NCBI GenBank assembly: GCA_026874595.1
Contig: CM049317.1
Location: 61,042,618-61,106,617 of the forward strand
Source: Sipunculus nudus
Taxonomy: Eukaryota; Annelida; Sipuncula; Golfingiida; Sipunculidae
DNA: 64,000 nucleotides
Direction: 5' to 3'
Part shown: piece by piece, positions 1 through 14,810 of the stretch
Numbering within the stretch: position 1 is the first letter of the stretch
Layout: every line of letters starts with the position of its first letter
Notes under the pieces: model-generated
Seen by the model: the letters and a program-made list of their open reading frames with translations, nothing else
Told to the model about the DNA's origin: nothing
The model's database searches: none
Made by a program: the position numbers and the translations under genes

Positions 1-3000
1 ATCATTAACACCGAGAACATACCAAAGACCTTAATCTCATTAAAAACCATTAACACTGAGAACATACCAAAGACCTTAATCTCATTAAAAACCATTAACA
101 CTGAGAACATACCAAAGACCTTAATCTCATTAAAAACCATTAACACTGAGAACATACCAAAGACCTTAATCTCATTAAAAATCATTAACACTGAGAACAT
201 ACCAAAGACCTTAATCTCATTAAAAATCATTAACACTGAGAACATACCAAAGACCTTAATCTCATTAAAAATCATTAACACCGAGAACATACCAAAGACC
301 TTAATCTCATTAAAAACCATTAACACTGAGAACATACCAAAGACCTTAATCTCATTAAAAACCATTAACACTGAGAACATACCAAAGACCTTAATCTCAT
401 TAAAAACCATTAACACTGAGAACATACCAAAGACCTTAATCTCATTAAAAACCATTAACACTGAGAACATACCAAAGACCTTAATCTCATTAAAAATCAT
501 TAACACTGAGAACATACCAAAGACCTTAATCTCATTAAAAATCATTAACACTGAGAACATACCAAAGACCTTAATCTCATTAAAAATCATTAACACTGAG
601 AACATACCAAAGACCTTAATCTCATTAAAAACCATTAACACCGAGAACATACCAAAGACCTTAATCTCATTAAAAATCATTAACACCGAGAACATACCAA
701 AGACCTTAATCTCATTAAAAATCATTAACACTGAGAACATACCAAAGACCTTAATCTCATTAAAAATCATTAACACCGAGAACATACCAAAGACCTTAAT
801 CTCATTAAAAATCATTAACACTGAGAACATACCAAAGACCTTAATCTCATTAAAAATCATTAACACTGAGAACATACCAAAGACCTTAATCTCATTAAAA
901 ACCATTAACACTGAGAACATACCAAAGACCTTAATCTCATTAAAAACCATTAACACTGAGAACATACCAAAGACCTTAATCTCATTAAAAATCATTAACA
1001 CTGAGAACATACCAAAGACCTTAATCTCATTAAAAATCATTAACACTGAGAACATACCAAAGACCTTAATCTCATTAAAAACCATTAACACTGAGAACAT
1101 ACCAAAGACCTTAATCTCATTAAAAACCATTAACACTGAGAACATACCAAAGACCTTAATCTCATTAAAAATCATTAACACTGAGAACATACCGAAGACC
1201 TTAATCTCATTAAAAATCATTAACACTGAGAACATACCAAAGACCTTAATCTCATTAAAAACCATTAACACTGAGAACATACCAAAGACCTTAATCTCAT
1301 TAAAAATCATTAACACCGAGAACATACCAAAGACCTTAATCTCATTAAAAACCATTAACACTGAGAACATACCAAAGACCTTAATCTCATTAAAAATCAT
1401 TAACACCGAGAACATACCAAAGACCTTAATCTCATTAAAAACCATTAACACTGAGAACATACCAAAGACCTTAATCTCATTAAAAACCATTAACACCGAG
1501 AACATACCAAAGACCTTAATCTCATTAAAAATCATTAACACCGAGAACATACCAAAGACCTTTATCTCATTAAAAATCATTAACACTGAGAACATACCAA
1601 AGACCTTAATCTCATTAAAAACCATTAACACTGAGAACATACCAAAGACCTTAATCTCATTAAAAACCATTAACACCGAGAACATACCAAAGACCTTAAT
1701 CTCATTAAAAATCATTAACACCGAGAACATAACAAAGACCTTAATCTCATTAAAAATCATTAACACCGAGAACATACCAAAGACCTTAATCTCATTAAAA
1801 ATCATTAACACCGAGAACATACCAAAGACCTTAATCTCATTAAAAATCATTAACACCGAGAACATACCAAAGACCTTAATCTCATTAAAAACCATTAACA
1901 CTGAGAACATACCAAAGACCTTAATCTCATTAAAAACCATTAACACTGAGAACATACCAAAGACCTTAATCTCATTAAAAATCATTAACACTGAGAACAT
2001 ACCAAAGACCTTAATCTCATTAAAAATCATTAACACTGAGAACATACCAAAGACCTTAATCTCATTAAAAATCATTAACACCGAGAACATACCAAAGACC
2101 TTAATCTCATTAAAAATCATTAACACTGAGAACATACCAAAGACCTTAATCTCATTAAAAACCATTAACACTGAGAACATACCAAAGACCTTAATCTCAT
2201 TAAAAACCATTAACACTGAGAACATACCAAAGACCTTAATCTCATTAAAAACCATTAACACTGAGAACATACCAAAGACCTTAATCTCATTAAAAATCAT
2301 TAACACTGAGAACATACCAAAGACCTTAATCTCATTAAAAATCATTAACACTGAGAACATACCAAATACCTTAATCTCATTAAAAATCATTAACACTGAG
2401 AACATACCAAAGACCTTAATCTCATTAAAAACCATTAACACCGAGAACATACCAAAGTCCTTAATCTCATTAAAAATCATTAACACCGAGAACATAACAA
2501 AGACCTTAATCTCATTAAAAATCATTAACACTGAGAACATACCAAAGACCTTAATCTCATTAAAAATCATTAACACCGAGAACATACCAAAGACCTTAAT
2601 CTCATTAAAAATCATTAACACTGAGAACATACCAAAGACCTTAATCTCATTAAAAACCATTAACACTGAGAACATACCAAAGACCTTAATCTCATTAAAA
2701 ACCATTAACACTGAGAACATACCAAAGACCTTAATCTCATTAAAAACCATTAACACTGAGAACATACCAAAGACCTTAATCTCATTAAAAACCATTAACA
2801 CTGAGAACATACCAAAGACCTTAATCTCATTAAAAATCATTAACACTGAGAACATACCAAAGACCTTAATCTCATTAAAAATCATTAACACTGAGAACAT
2901 ACCAAAGACCTTAATCTCATTAAAAATCATTAACACTGAGAACATACCAAAGACCTTAATCTCATTAAAAATCATTAACACTGAGAACATACCAAAGACC

Positions 3001-6000
3001 TTAATCTCATTAAAAATCATTAACACTGAGAACATACCAAAGACCTTAATCTCATTAAAAATCATTAACACCGAGAACATACCAAAGACCTTAATCTCAT
3101 TAAAAATCATTAACACTGAGAACATACCAAAGACCTTAATCTCATTAAAAATCATTAACACTGAGAACATACCAAAGACCTTAATCTCATTAAAAATCAT
3201 TAACACTGAGAACATACCAAAGACCTTAATCTCATTAAAAACCATTAACACTGAGAACATACCAAAGACCTTAATCTCATTAAAAACCATTAACACTGAG
3301 AACATACCAAAGACCTTAATCTCATTAAAAACCATTAACACTGAGAACATACCAAAGACCTTAATCTCATTAAAAATCATTAACACTGAGAACATACCAA
3401 AGACCTTAATCTCATTAAAAACCATTAACACCGAGAACATACCAAAGACCTTAATCTCATTAAAAATCATTAACATCGAGAACATACCAAAGACCTTAAT
3501 CTCATTAAAAATCATTAACACTGAGAACATACCAAAGACCTTAATCTCATTAAAAATCATTAACACCGAGAACATACCAAAGACCTTAATCTCATTAAAA
3601 ATCATTAACACTGAGAACATACCAAAGACCTTAATCTCATTAAAAACCATTAACACTGAGAACATACCAAAGACCTTAATCTCATTAAAAATCATTAACA
3701 CTGAGAACATACCAAAGACCTTAATCTCATTAAAAATCATTAACACTGAGAACATACCAAAGACCTTAATCTCATTAAAAACCATTAACACTGAGAACAT
3801 ACCAAAGACCTTAATCTCATTAAAAACCATTAACACTGAGAACATACCAAAGACCTTAATCTCATTAAAAACCATTAACACCGAGAACATACCAAAGACC
3901 TTAATCTCATTAAAAATCATTAACACTGAGAACATACCAAAGACCTTAATCTCATTAAAAATCATTAACACTGAGAACATACCAAAGACCTTAATCTCAT
4001 TAAAAATCATTAACACTGAGAACATACCAAAGACCTTAATCTCATTAAAAACCATTAACACTGAGAACATACCAAAGACCTTAATCTCATTAAAAATCAT
4101 TAACACCGAGAACATACCAAAGACCTTAATCTCATTAAAAACCATTAACACTGAGAACATACCAAAGACCTTAATCTCATTAAAAACCATTAACACTGAG
4201 AACATACCAAAGACCTTAATCTCATTAAAAATCATTAACACTGAGAACATACCAAAGACCTTAATCTCATTAAAAATCATTAACACTGAGAACATACCAA
4301 AGACCTTAATCTCATTAAAAACCATTAACACTGAGAACATACCAAAGACCTTAATCTCATTAAAAATCATTAACACTGAGAACATACCAAAGACCTTAAT
4401 CTCATTAAAATCCATTAACACTGAGAACATACCAAAGACCTTAATCTCATTAAAAACCATTAACACTGAGAACATACCAAAGACCTTAATCTCATTAAAA
4501 ACCATTAACACCGAGAACATACCAAAGACCTTAATCTCATTAAAAACCATTAACACCGAGAACATACCAAAGACCTTAATCTCATTAAAAACATTAACAC
4601 CGAGAACATACCAAAGACCTTAATCTCATTAAAAACCATTAACACTGAGAACATACCAAAGACCTTAATCTCATTAAAAACCATTAACACTGAGAACATA
4701 CCAAAGACCTAAATCTCATTAAAAATCATTAACACTGAGAACATACCAAAGACCTTAATCTCATTAAAAATCATTAACACCGAGAACATACCAAAGACCT
4801 TAATCTCATTAAAAACCATTAACACCGAGAACATACCAAAGACCTTAATCTCATTAAAAACCATTAACACCGAGAACATACCAAAAACCTTTATCTCATT
4901 AAAAATCATTAACACTGAGAACATACCAAAGACCTTAATCTCATTAAAAATCATTAACACTGAGAACATACCAAAGACCTTAATCTCATTAAAAACCATT
5001 AACACTGAGAACATACCAAAGACCTTAATCTCATTAAAAATCATTAACACTGAGAACATACCAAAGACCTTAATCTCATTAAAAATCATTAACACTGAGA
5101 ACATACCAAAGACCTTAATCTCATTAAAAACCATTAACACTGAGAACATACCAAAGACCTTAATCTCATTAAAAACCATTAACACTGAGAACATACCAAA
5201 GACCTTAATCTCATTAAAAACCATTAACACCGAGAACATACCAAAGACCTTAATCTCATTAAAAATCATTAACACTGAGAACATACCAAAGACCTTAATC
5301 TCATTAAAAATCATTAACACTGAGAACATACCAAAGACCTTAATCTCATTAAAAATCATTAACACTGAGAACATACCAAAGACCTTAATCTCATTAAAAA
5401 CCATTAACACCGAGAACATACCAAAGACCTTAATCTCATTAAAAATCATTAACACCGAGAACATACCAAAGACCTTAATCTCATTAAAAACCATTAACAC
5501 TGAGAACATACCAAAGACCTTAATCTCATTAAAAACCATTAACACTGAGAACATACCAAAGACCTTAATCTCATTAAAAATCATTAACACTGAGAACATA
5601 CCAAAGACCTTAATCTCATTAAAAATCATTAACACTGAGAACATACCAAAGACCTTAATCTCATTAAAAACCATTAACACTGAGAACATACCAAAGACCT
5701 TAATCTCATTAAAAATCATTAACACTGAGAACATACCAAAGACCTTAATCTCATTAAAATCCATTAACACTGAGAACATACCAAAGACCTTAATCTCATT
5801 AAAAACCATTAACACTGAGAACATACCAAAGACCTTAATCTCATTAAAAACCATTAACACCGAGAACATACCAAAGACCTTAATCTCATTAAAAACCATT
5901 AACACCGAGAACATACCAAAGACCTTAATCTCATTAAAAACATTAACACCGAGAACATACCAAAGACCTTAATCTCATTAAAAACCATTAACACTGAGAA

Positions 6001-7387
6001 CATACCAAAGACCTTAATCTCATTAAAAACCATTAACACTGAGAACATACCAAAGACCTAAATCTCATTAAAAATCATTAACACTGAGAACATACCAAAG
6101 ACCTTAATCTCATTAAAAATCATTAACACCGAGAACATACCAAAGACCTTAATCTCATTAAAAACCATTAACACCGAGAACATACCAAAGACCTTAATCT
6201 CATTAAAAACCATTAACACCGAGAACATACCAAAGACCTTTATCTCATTAAAAATCATTAACACTGAGAACATACCAAAGACCTTAATCTCATTAAAAAT
6301 CATTAACACTGAGAACATACCAAAGACCTTAATCTCATTAAAAATCATTAACACTGAGAACATACCAAAGACCTTAATCTCATTAAAAACCATTAACACT
6401 GAGAACATACCAAAGACCTTAATCTCATTAAAAATCATTAACACTGAGAACATACCAAAGACCTTAATCTCATTAAAAACCATTAACACTGAGAACATAC
6501 CAAAGACCTTAATCTCATTAAAAACCATTAACACTGAGAACATACCAAAGACCTTAATCTCATTAAAAACCATTAACACTGAGAACATACCAAAGACCTT
6601 AATCTCATTAAAAACCATTAACACTGAGAACATACCAAAGACCTTAATCTCATTAAAAATCATTAACACTGAGAACATACCAAAGACCTTAATCTCATTA
6701 AAAATCATTAACACTGAGAACATACCAAAGACCTTAATCTCATTAAAAATCATTAACACTGAGAACATACCAAAGACCTTAATCTCATTAAAAACCATTA
6801 ACACTGAGAACATACCAAAGACCTTAATCTCATTAAAAACCATTAACACTGAGAACATACCAAAGACCTTAATCTCATTAAAAATCATTAACACTGAGAA
6901 CATACCAAAGACCTTAATCTCATTAAAAATCATTAACACTGAGAACATACCAAAGACCTTAACCTCATTAAAAATCATTAACATTGAGAACATACCAAAG
7001 ACCTTAATCTCATTAAAAATCATTAACACTGAGAACATACCAAAGACCTTAATCTCATTAAAAATCATTAACACTGAGAACATACCAAAGACCTTAATCT
7101 CATTAAAAACCATTAACACTGAGAACATACCAAAGACCTTAATCTCATTAAAAATCATTAACACTGAGAACATACCAAAGACCTTAATCTCATTAAAAAC
7201 CATTAACACTGAGAACATACCAAAGACCTTAATCTCATTAAAAACCATTAACACTGAGAACATACCAAAGACCTTAATCTCATTAAAAACCATTAACACT
7301 GAGAACATACCAAAGACCTTAATCTCATTAAAAATCATTAACACTGAGAACATACCAAAGACCTAAATCTCATTAAAAACCATTAAC

Positions 7388-10300
7388 ACTGAACATACCA
7401 AAGACCTTAATCTCATTAAAAATCATTAACACTGAGAACATACCAAAGACCTTAATCTCATTAAAAATCATTAACACTGAGAACATACCAAAGACCTTAA
7501 TCTCATTAAAAATCATTAACACTGAGAACATACCAAAGACCTTAATCTCATTAAAAATCATTAACACTGAGAACATACCAAAGACCTTAATCTCATTAAA
7601 AATCATTAACACTGAGAACATACCAAAGACCTTAATCTCATTAAAAACCATTAACACTGAGAACATACCAAAGACCTTAATCTCATTAAAAACCATTAAC
7701 ACTGAGAACATACCAAAGACCTTAATCTCATTAAAAACCATTAACACTGAGAACATACCAAAGACCTTAATCTCATTAAAAACCATTAACACTGAGAACA
7801 TACCAAAGACCTTAATCTCATTAAAAATCATTAACACTGAGAACATACCAAAGACCTTAATCTCATTAAAAATCATTAACACTGAGAACATACCAAAGAC
7901 CTTAATCTCATTAAAAACCATTAACACTGAGAACATACCAAAGACCTTAATCTCATTAAAAACCATTAACACTGAGAACATACCAAAGACCTTAATCTCA
8001 TTAAAAACCATTAACACCGAGAACATACCAAAGACCTTAATCTCATTAAAAACATTAACACCGAGAACATACCAAAGACCTTAATCTCATTAAAAATCAT
8101 TAACACTGAGAACATACCAAAGACCTTAATCTCATTAAAAACCATTAACACTGAGAACATACCAAAGACCTAAATCTCATTAAAAATCATTAACACTGAG
8201 AACATACCAAAGACCTTAATCTCATTAAAAATCATTAACACCGAGAACATACCAAAGACCTTAATCTCATTAAAAACCATTAACACCGAGAACATACCAA
8301 AGACCTTAATCTCATTAAAAACCATTAACACCGAGAACATACCAAAAACCTTTATCTCATTAAAAATCATTAACACTGAGAACATACCAAAGACCTTAAT
8401 CTCATTAAAAATCATTAACATTGAGAACATACCAAAGACCTTAATCTCATTAAAAATCATTAACACTGAGAACATACCAAAGACCTTAATCTCATTAAAA
8501 ATCATTAACACTGAGAACATACCAAAGACCTTAATCTCATTAAAAATCATTAACACTGAGAACATACCAAAGACCTTAATCTCATTAAAAATCATTAACA
8601 CTGAGAACATACCAAAGACCTTAATCTCATTAAAAACCATTAACACTGAGAACATACCAAAGACCTTAATCTCATTAAAAATCATTAACACTGAGAACAT
8701 ACCAAAGACCTTAATCTCATTAAAAACCATTAACACTGAGAACATACCAAAGACCTTAATCTCCTTAAAAACCATTAACACTGAGAACATACCAAAGACC
8801 TTAATCTCATTAAAAATCATTAACACTGAGAACATACCAAAGACCTTAATCTCATTAAAAACCATTAACACTGAGAACATACCAAAGACCTTAATCTCAT
8901 TAAAAACCATTAACACTGAACATACCAAAGACCTTAATCTCATTAAAAATCATTAACACTGAGAACATACCAAAGACCTTAATCTCATTAAAAATCATTA
9001 ACACTGAGAACATACCAAAGACCTTAATCTCATTAAAAATCATTAACACTGAGAACATACCAAAGACCTTAATCTCATTAAAAATCATTAACACTGAGAA
9101 CATACCAAAGACCTTAATCTCATTAAAAATCATTAACACTGAGAACATACCAAAGACCTTAATCTCATTAAAAACCATTAACACTGAGAACATACCAAAG
9201 ACCTTAATCTCATTAAAAATCATTAACACTGAGAACATACCAAAGACCTTAATCTCATTAAAAACCATTAACACTGAGAACATACCAAAGACCTTAATCT
9301 CATTAAAAACCATTAACACTGAGAACATACCAAAGACCTTAATCTCATTAAAAATCATTAACACTGAGAACATACCAAAGACCTTAATCTCATTAAAATC
9401 CATTAACACTGAGAACATACCAAAGACCTTAATCTCATTAAAAACCATTAACACTGAGAACATACCAAAGACCTTAATCTCATTAAAAACCATTAACACT
9501 GAGAACATACCAAAGACCTTAATCTCATTAAAAACCATTAACACCGAGAACATACCAAAGACCTTAATCTCATTAAAAACATTAACACCGAGAACATACC
9601 AAAGACCTTAATCTCATTAAAAATCATTAACACTGAGAACATACCAAAGACCTTAATCTCATTAAAAACCATTAACACTGAGAACATACCAAAGACCTAA
9701 ATCTCATTAAAAATCATTAACACTGAGAACATACCAAAGACCTTAATCTCATTAAAAATCATTAACACCGAGAACATACCAAAGACCTTAATCTCATTAA
9801 AAACCATTAACACCGAGAACATACCAAAGACCTTAATCTCATTAAAAACCATTAACACCGAGAACATACCAAAAACCTTTATCTCATTAAAAATCATTAA
9901 CACTGAGAACATACCAAAGACCTTAATCTCATTAAAAATCATTAACACTGAGAACATACCAAAGACCTTAATCTCATTAAAAATCATTAACACTGAGAAC
10001 ATACCAAAGACCTTAATCTCATTAAAAATCATTAACACCGAGAACATACCAAAGACCTTAATCTCATTAAAAATCATTAACACTGAGAACATACCAAAGA
10101 CCTTAATCTCATTAAAAACCATTAACACTGAGAACATACCAAAGACCTTAATCTCATTAAAAACCATTAACACTGAGAACATACCAAAGACCTTAATCTC
10201 ATTAAAAACCATTAACACTGAGAACATACCAAAGACCTTAATCTCATTAAAAATCATTAACACTGAGAACATACCAAAGACCTTAATCTCATTAAAAACC

Positions 10301-10441
10301 ATTAACACCGAGAACATACCAAAGACCTTAATCTCATTAAAAATCATTAACATCGAGAACATACCAAAGACCTTAATCTCATTAAAAATCATTAACACTG
10401 AGAACATACCAAAGACCTTAATCTCATTAAAAATCATTAAC
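7388..10441. repeat. Two copies of a 34-monomer (1527-bp) higher-order unit
   Basis: A 43-bp monomer (ACTGAACAT, two bases lost) occurs at 7388 and again at 8915, 1527 bp apart. The 44-bp monomer (AACATTAACACCG, one base lost) at 8052 and 9579 and the CTAAATCTC variant at 8172 and 9699 are also 1527 bp apart. Coincident spacing of three independent marks shows a tandem duplication of 34 monomers (1530 minus 3 bases). Confidence 0.85.
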
Positions 10442-12340
10442 ACCGAGAACATACCAAAGACCTTAATCTCATTAAAAATCATTAACACTGAGAACATACC
10501 AAAGACCTTAATCTCATTAAAAATCATTAACACTGAGAACATACCAAAGACCTTAATCTCATTAAAAACCATTAACACTGAGAACATACCAAAGACCTTA
10601 ATCTCATTAAAAACCATTAACACTGAGAACATACCAAAGACCTTAATCTCATTAAAAATCATTAACACTGAGAACATACCAAAGACCTTAATCTCATTAA
10701 AAATCATTAACACTGAGAACATACCAAAGACCTTAATCTCATTAAAAACCATTAACACTGAGAACATACCAAAGACCTTAATCTCATTAAAAACCATTAA
10801 CACTGAGAACATACCAAAGACCTTAATCTCATTAAAAATCATTAACACTGAGAACATACCAAAGACCTTAATCTCATTAAAAATCATTAACACTGAGAAC
10901 ATACCAAAGACCTTAATCTCATTAAAAACCATTAACACTGAGAACATACCAAAGACCTTAATCTCATTAAAAATCATTAACACTGAGAACATACCAAAGA
11001 CCTTAATCTCATTAAAAACCATTAACACTGAGAACATACCAAAGACCTTAATCTCATTAAAAACCATTAACACTGAGAACATACCAAAGACCTTAATCTC
11101 ATTAAAAATCATTAACACTGAGAACATACCAAAGACCTTAATCTCATTAAAAACCATTAACACTGAGAACATACCAAAGACCTTAATCTCATTAAAAACC
11201 ATTAACACTGAACATACCTAAGACCTTAATCTCATTAAAAATCATTAACACTGAGAACATACCAAAGACCTTAATCTCATTAAAAATCATTAACACTGAG
11301 AACATACCAAAGACCTTAATCTCATTAAAAATCATTAACACTGAGAACATACCAAAGACCTTAATCTCATTAAAAATCATTAACACTGAGAACATACCAA
11401 AGACCTTAATCTCATTAAAAATCATTAACACTGAGAACATACCAAAGACCTTAATCTCATTAAAAACCATTAACACTGAGAACATACCAAAGACCTTAAT
11501 CTCATTAAAAATCATTAACACTGAGAACATACCAAAGACCTTAATCTCATTAAAAACCATTAACACTGAGAACATACCAAAGACCTTAATCTCATAAAAA
11601 ACCATTAACACTGAGAACATACCAAAGACCTTAATCTCATTAAAAATCATTAACACTGAGAACATACCAAAGACCTTAATCTCATTAAAAACCATTAACA
11701 CTGAGAACATACCAAAGACCTTAATCTCATTAAAAATCATTAACACTGAGAACATACCAAAGACCTTAATCTCATTAAAAACCATTAACACTGAGAACAT
11801 ACCAAAGACCTTAATCTCATTAAAAACCATTAACACTGAGAACATACCAAAGACCTTAATCTCATTAAAAATCATTAACACTGAGAACATACCAAAGACC
11901 TTAATCTCATTAAAAACCATTAACACTGAGAACATACCAAAGACCTTAATCTCATTAAAAACCATTAACACTGAGAACATACCAAAGACCTTAATCTCAT
12001 TAAAAACCATTAACACCGAGAACATACCAAAGACCTTAATCTCATTAAAAACATTAACACCGAGAACATACCAAAGACCTTAATCTCATTAAAAATCATT
12101 AACACTGAGAACATACCAAAGACCTTAATCTCATTAAAAACCATTAACACTGAGAACATACCAAAGACCTAAATCTCATTAAAAATCATTAACACTGAGA
12201 ACATACCAAAGACCTTAATCTCATTAAAAATCATTAACACCGAGAACATACCAAAGACCTTAATCTCATTAAAAACCATTAACACCGAGAACATACCAAA
12301 GACCTTAATCTCATTAAAAACCATTAACACCGAGAACATA

Positions 12341-12720
12341 CCAAAAACCTTTATCTCATTAAAAATCATTAACACTGAGAACATACCAAAGACCTTAATA
12401 TCATTAAAAATCATTAACACTGAGAACATACCAAAGACCTTAATCTCATTAAAAACCATTAACACCGAGAACATACCAAAGACCTTAATCTCATTAAAAA
12501 CCATTAACACCGAGAACATACCAAAAACCTTTATCTCATTAAAAATCATTAACACTGAGAACATACCAAAGACCTTAATCTCATTAAAAATCATTAACAC
12601 TGAGAACATACCAAAGACCTTAATCTCATTAAAAACCATTAACACCGAGAACATACCAAAGACCTTAATCTCATTAAAAACCATTAACACCGAGAACATA
12701 CCAAAAACCTTTATCTCATT
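12341..12720. repeat. Local four-monomer (180-bp) higher-order repeat
   Basis: The variant CCAAAAACCTTTATCTC recurs at about 12341, 12521 and 12701, exactly 180 bp (four monomers) apart, with the intervening ACC/CCGAG pattern conserved. This is a younger, smaller amplification near the array end. Further down, an AATATCATT variant recurs at about 12847, 12937 and 13072. Confidence 0.75.
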
Positions 12721-13341
12721 AAAAATCATTAACACTGAGAACATACCAAAGACCTTAATCTCATTAAAAATCATTAACACTGAGAACATACCAAAGACCT
12801 TAATCTCATTAAAAATCATTAACACTGAGAACATACCAAAGACCTTAATATCATTAAAAATCATTAACACTGAGAACATACCAAAGACCTTAATCTCATT
12901 AAAAACCATTAACACCGAGAACATACCAAAGACCTTAATATCATTAAAAATCATTAACACTGAGAACATACCAAAGACCTTAATCTCATTAAAAATCATT
13001 AACACCGAGAACATACCAAAGACCTTAATCTCATTAAAAACCATTAACACCGAGAACATACCAAAGACCTTAATATCATTAAAAATCATTAACACTGAGA
13101 ACATACCAAAGACCTTAATCTCATTAAAAATCATTAACACTGAGAACATACCAAAGACCTTAATCTCATTAAAAATCATTAACACCGAGAACATACCAAA
13201 GACCTTAATCTCATTAAAAACCATTAACACTGGGAACATACCAAAGACCTTAATCTCATTAAAAATCATTAACACCGAGAACATACCAAAGACCTTAATC
13301 TCTCATTAAAAAATCATGAACACCGAGAATATACCAAAGAC

Positions 13342-14810
13342 CCGACAGAGCGTATAACTGTCGGCGGAAAATTTTCGAATGATAAAGATGAAAACAAAAG
13401 TCTGATTGTGGTTGCTGTATATTCGGGGATGCTAGCGTATTACCCGTTCTTGCGTAGTTCCTGATAGATGGCGCCGCAATAGCCCCTTTGAAACAACAAA
13501 AAAATTGACAAATTTCTCAAGATTTATTGGAAATATTGCAGATGTCCCACCTTAGGACACACTTGCTGTTGTTCCGGAAGGTTCAAGTTCAAGTTCAAGT
13601 TAATCTCCGAGGGATGATTAGAGAGACATTGTGTGATAAAGGTAGAGTGGCATCACGTCAGTTAAAATATAAATCCATAAAGGTTTTTTCCCCATCTCAG
13701 CTATCTTTCAGTCATGGTGGGCTATATCATAAGATCCACGTTCGTCGTTCTTTCGACTGCATCCGGTTGTCCGTCAGAACTTGCAATTCGGCAAGATTAG
13801 CAAAACAAGTTCTTCAGAAACGTCACTGACAGATCAAACATATCAACTTAAAATATATTACTACAGTAGTGTATGTCAGAATATTGGCGACAGATATAAT
13901 ATATTTTGTTATGGGCTTCGATGTGATTCAATCAATTAGAAATACATTTCTATTCCTGCGAAATGGCACTAACATTTGTGTAATCTGACGAATATTATTG
14001 TTCAATCTTAGCTTTGTTACGCTTTTCAAATTAAAGCCCCCCCCCCCATACGAATGGGAGGCTTGTAGGAATTGAAGAGTTTATTTTTAGTGAACAAAAG
14101 TGACTGAGTGGGTCTACTTTGGTTCTAGGTCCCCGACTAGGGCAAAACCAATGATTTCAAAATTTTTCTTTTCTTTTAATTCTTCTTCCATTTTCTGTTG
14201 CCTTAGATCTGCAATTTACTCATTTTAAAAAGCTGAAATTTGTGAACAATATTAATCGTTGGTCACAGATTATCACCCGATAATTATTTTGACTTTAATT
14301 TTACTTTCAAAATGGTATATTCCACAGCCATATGCTTCATAACTACATGTACAACTATATGTAGTCAGTGTTAATAGAACACATTGCACAGACTTGAAAG
14401 AAAAAAATTGAAATCTATTATATCTGGATATAAACAGAACTAGATACCGCCAACACAGTTACCATGGCCACAGAAGGATGTGATACGTGACAATTACGGC
14501 CAACACGGGTGTTCAACTGTATTAGACTTACCTTTACGCCAATCATCATGAAAAATACAAAAGTCTGGGTTTGTTTCACGTTTATCCTGTCAACATCTCT
14601 AGATAAGATTAAATATTTATTGAACTAATATGCACATCCTGCGTGATGCGAAAAAGTGAAAACATTAAACGAACAACCAGTTGATTGCTGGAGAAAAAAA
14701 TATCAATTTTAAATTAAATTTCTTTACATCTGACGCAGGTACAAGTGGTGTTCGGATATATAAAAAATGTAATGAATACAATGTCCTTGTAATTAATTAA
14801 AATGTTTAGG
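13342..14810. other. Array-flanking DNA, no supported gene
   Basis: Single-copy-looking sequence to the right of the satellite. It contains three GTTCAA repeats near 13580, a C-run at 14037-14047 and scattered short open frames without recognisable domains or good splice signals. The 100-codon open frame on the + strand from 13527 has no family features that I recognise. Confidence 0.5.

Larger units (their letters stand above)
1..13341. repeat. 45-bp satellite array, about 296 monomers, left edge truncated
   Basis: Continuous head-to-tail array of a 45-bp AT-rich monomer (about 30% GC); each monomer contains ACTGAGAACATACCAAAG followed by a CTTAATCTCATTAAAA segment. Monomers differ at a few recurrent sites: ATC/ACC at the start, CTGAG/CCGAG, CTTAATC/CTAAATC/CTTTATC, and AAAGACC/AAAAACC. 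Rare 44-bp and 43-bp monomers shift the register. The array runs off the left edge and decays over the last two monomers (13300-13341), where TCTCATTAAA is lengthened and ATGAACACCGAGAATATACC appears. Because 45 is a multiple of 3 and one minus-strand frame lacks stops, it yields long artefactual open frames of a 15-residue repeat. No sign of a gene. Confidence 0.97.

Noticed and set aside
4709-13284. Long minus-strand open frames (217-503 codons) in the satellite
   Set aside because: They are an artefact of a stop-free 45-bp monomer; all frames shift at 44/43-bp monomers, and no gene signals are present.
1-13341. CRISPR-like array
   Set aside because: There are no spacers; monomers are contiguous and near-identical, and the context is metazoan.
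13527-13829. 100-codon + strand frame
   Set aside because: No domain, no splice or start context, and VQVQVQ comes from a GTTCAA repeat.
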